Source: JAFLCM01 sp964510955
GTDB lineage: Bacteria; Planctomycetota; Phycisphaerae; Phycisphaerales; UBA1924
Length of the DNA stretch: 5,527 bases
Reading direction: 5' to 3'
Assembly: GCA_964510955.1 (NCBI GenBank)
Contig: CAZEDW010000077.1
Span: 1 to 5,527, forward strand
The translations under genes were made by a program, and so were the position numbers. Below, one piece after another: positions 4,419 to 5,527 of this stretch. The first letter of the stretch is position 1. Each line of letters opens with the position of its first letter. The notes beneath the pieces were generated by a model. That model was given only the letters and a program-made list of their open reading frames with translations. It was not told the DNA's origin and did not search any database.

Positions 4419-5527
4419 TTGCTCATCGACCGCAAGCAAACCGGATGGGTCTGGACCACGCTGCTGCTGGGCCTCGCGGCACTGGGCGTCTACTGGTTCG
4501 ACCCCCAGGCCCACGAGCGGGGGCACCGCGGGTCCAACTCCGTCGGCCTCATTCTCGGCATCGTCGCGCTGCTGATCTTCATCTTCTGCTCGGCGTTGTC
4601 GCTCAAGCGCAAGGCACCGCACTGGAAGATCGGGCGGGCCCAGGCGTGGCTGCGCGGGCATGTGTGGCTGGGGCTGCTCGCGGTGTGGCTGGTCGCGCTG
4701 CACAGCGGGTTCGGGCTGGGCGGCTGGGCCACGACGACGATCTGGATTCTGACCGGGCTCGTTACGGTCTCGGCGATCTTCGGGATCGTCCTGCAGCAGT
4801 TGACGCCGCGGCTGCTGCTGCACTCGGTTGCGGGTGAGACGGTGGCGCAGCAGTTGTCGCGCCTGTTGAAGGTGGTTCCCGGTTCGCGCCTCGCGCTGCC
4901 CCCGGCCCCGGAGCCTGGGAAGCCCGCGCCGTGGCCCAAGCCACCCAAAGCGTTCGACTTTACGTGGGAGTCGTCCCTGCAGGAGATGGCGTTCTCGACC
5001 GTGGTGTATTACGCGGGCCAGGATGGCACGCTGGAGAAGCCGTGCCCCGCCTGGGACCCAGGCGCTGCGCCTGCGGCGGCGCCCGCTGCTGCGCCTCCCG
5101 CGGCGGCTGCTCCCAAGCCGGTCGCTCCCGTTGCTCCCGCCGCGCCGGCCCCGGCTGCGCCGACGGCGACCGCTGCCGCGGGGTCACCCACCCCTCCTGC
5201 GCCCGTGGAAGCCCCCAAGCCCGCGGCGACGCCGGCCGCCGCTGCTCCTGCGGGCGCGTCTACTCCCCCCCCGGCTGCGCCGACGGCCCCAGGCGCCCCA
5301 AACGCTCCCGCGGCGCCGAAGCCCGCGCAAACGCGAGGGTTTGGGATGGCACGACGCGTGCCCCAATACACGCTCGGGAGAGCGCGCCGTCGTATGGAGC
5401 CTGCCGCCATCGGAATCGCCCAGGTGAACGCAGCTTCGTTCCCGAAAGCCGCCCGGTTGGTTCGGGACTGCCTGTCACGGCAGGGCCTCACCATTGTCGC
5501 CGAACAATCCGCGGACGGCTCCGGACG
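4419..5527 (+). CDS. Four-helix membrane protein, b-type cytochrome-like, with Ala/Pro tail (partial)
   Basis: The frame is open to the window end (369 codons seen, 3' end missing). Four hydrophobic segments are visible: about 10-27, 41-62, 78-100 and 105-126. Helix 3 carries H81 (RGHVWLG) and H95 (LHSGFG), 14 residues apart, with H68 and H135 near helix ends. This layout fits heme-b ligation as in small respiratory b-type cytochromes, but I cannot name the family and heme binding is inferred. After a Trp/Pro-containing segment (172-212, FDFTWESSLQEMAFSTVVYY) come about 90 residues dominated by Ala and Pro (214-303), a probable flexible linker. Residues 304-369 are Arg-rich at first and match nothing I recognise; codon bias is weaker there. 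Start: TTG with AAGGA 7 nt upstream. Position after the Fe-S gene suggests it anchors that protein and passes electrons between quinol or c hemes and the Fe-S clusters. Confidence 0.75.
   Translation, partial: MLIDRKQTGWVWTTLLLGLAALGVYWFDPQAHERGHRGSNSVGLILGIVALLIFIFCSALSLKRKAPHWKIGRAQAWLRGHVWLGLLAVWLVALHSGFGLGGWATTTIWILTGLVTVSAIFGIVLQQLTPRLLLHSVAGETVAQQLSRLLKVVPGSRLALPPAPEPGKPAPWPKPPKAFDFTWESSLQEMAFSTVVYYAGQDGTLEKPCPAWDPGAAPAAAPAAAPPAAAAPKPVAPVAPAAPAPAAPTATAAAGSPTPPAPVEAPKPAATPAAAAPAGASTPPPAAPTAPGAPNAPAAPKPAQTRGFGMARRVPQYTLGRARRRMEPAAIGIAQVNAASFPKAARLVRDCLSRQGLTIVAEQSADGSG
5149..5287 (+). repeat. 19-bp direct repeat within the Ala/Pro linker
   Basis: CCCCGGCTGCGCCGACGGC occurs at 5149-5167 and again at 5269-5287. 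The offset is exactly 120 bp (40 codons), so both copies encode PAAPTA in frame. This suggests that the linker grew, or can shrink, by in-frame recombination. Confidence 0.7.

Noticed and set aside
4392..4948. Minus-strand frames opposite the membrane protein
   Set aside because: Gln/Arg/Pro-rich shadows; the plus strand shows four membrane helices with a ribosome site.

Overview
The window looks like chromosomal DNA from a high-G+C bacterium, most plausibly a planctomycete (Phycisphaerae-like). This assignment is an inference. It rests on the strongly GC-biased codons from about 1180 onward, a fused cyclic-nucleotide-binding/4Fe-4S protein, a c554-type tetraheme cytochrome, and clusters of short palindromic and heptanucleotide intergenic repeats. 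No rRNA, tRNA, CRISPR array, transposase or phage gene was found.

Left part (1-1177): an accessory-looking region with visibly lower G+C (about half in the first 60 bases). Two small minus-strand genes form a tight pair: a cysteine-rich protein of unknown function (start uncertain), then a short putative lipoprotein with a MORN-like motif. A strong Shine-Dalgarno sequence overlaps the end of the first gene. Upstream of the pair is a cluster of palindromic repeats. Two copies contain the same 34-bp sequence in opposite orientations and a third copy has diverged. A clear rho-independent terminator on the minus strand closes the next transcription unit.

Middle (1178-4318): a divergent pair separated by a 414-bp intergenic region. 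Leftward is a secreted tetraheme cytochrome c (c554-like). Rightward is a 540-aa protein with two cyclic-nucleotide-binding domains followed by a DmsB/NrfC-like module with sixteen cysteines arranged for four [4Fe-4S] clusters. The intergenic region holds a palindrome that resembles a Fur box, a weak sigma70-like promoter and two GC-rich hairpins.

Right part (4319-5527): a 63-bp tract of nine tandem heptanucleotides, then a TTG-started gene, cut by the window end, for a four-helix membrane protein with histidines placed like b-heme ligands. It carries a long Ala/Pro linker and an unrecognised C-terminal region.

Working hypothesis: the cytochrome c, the membrane b-type-like protein and the Fe-S protein form one electron-transfer module across the cytoplasmic membrane. 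Electrons would pass between periplasmic c hemes, membrane b hemes and cytoplasmic Fe-S clusters, with cAMP/cGMP-type ligand sensing built into the Fe-S subunit. No catalytic subunit is visible in the window, so the donor and acceptor are unknown.
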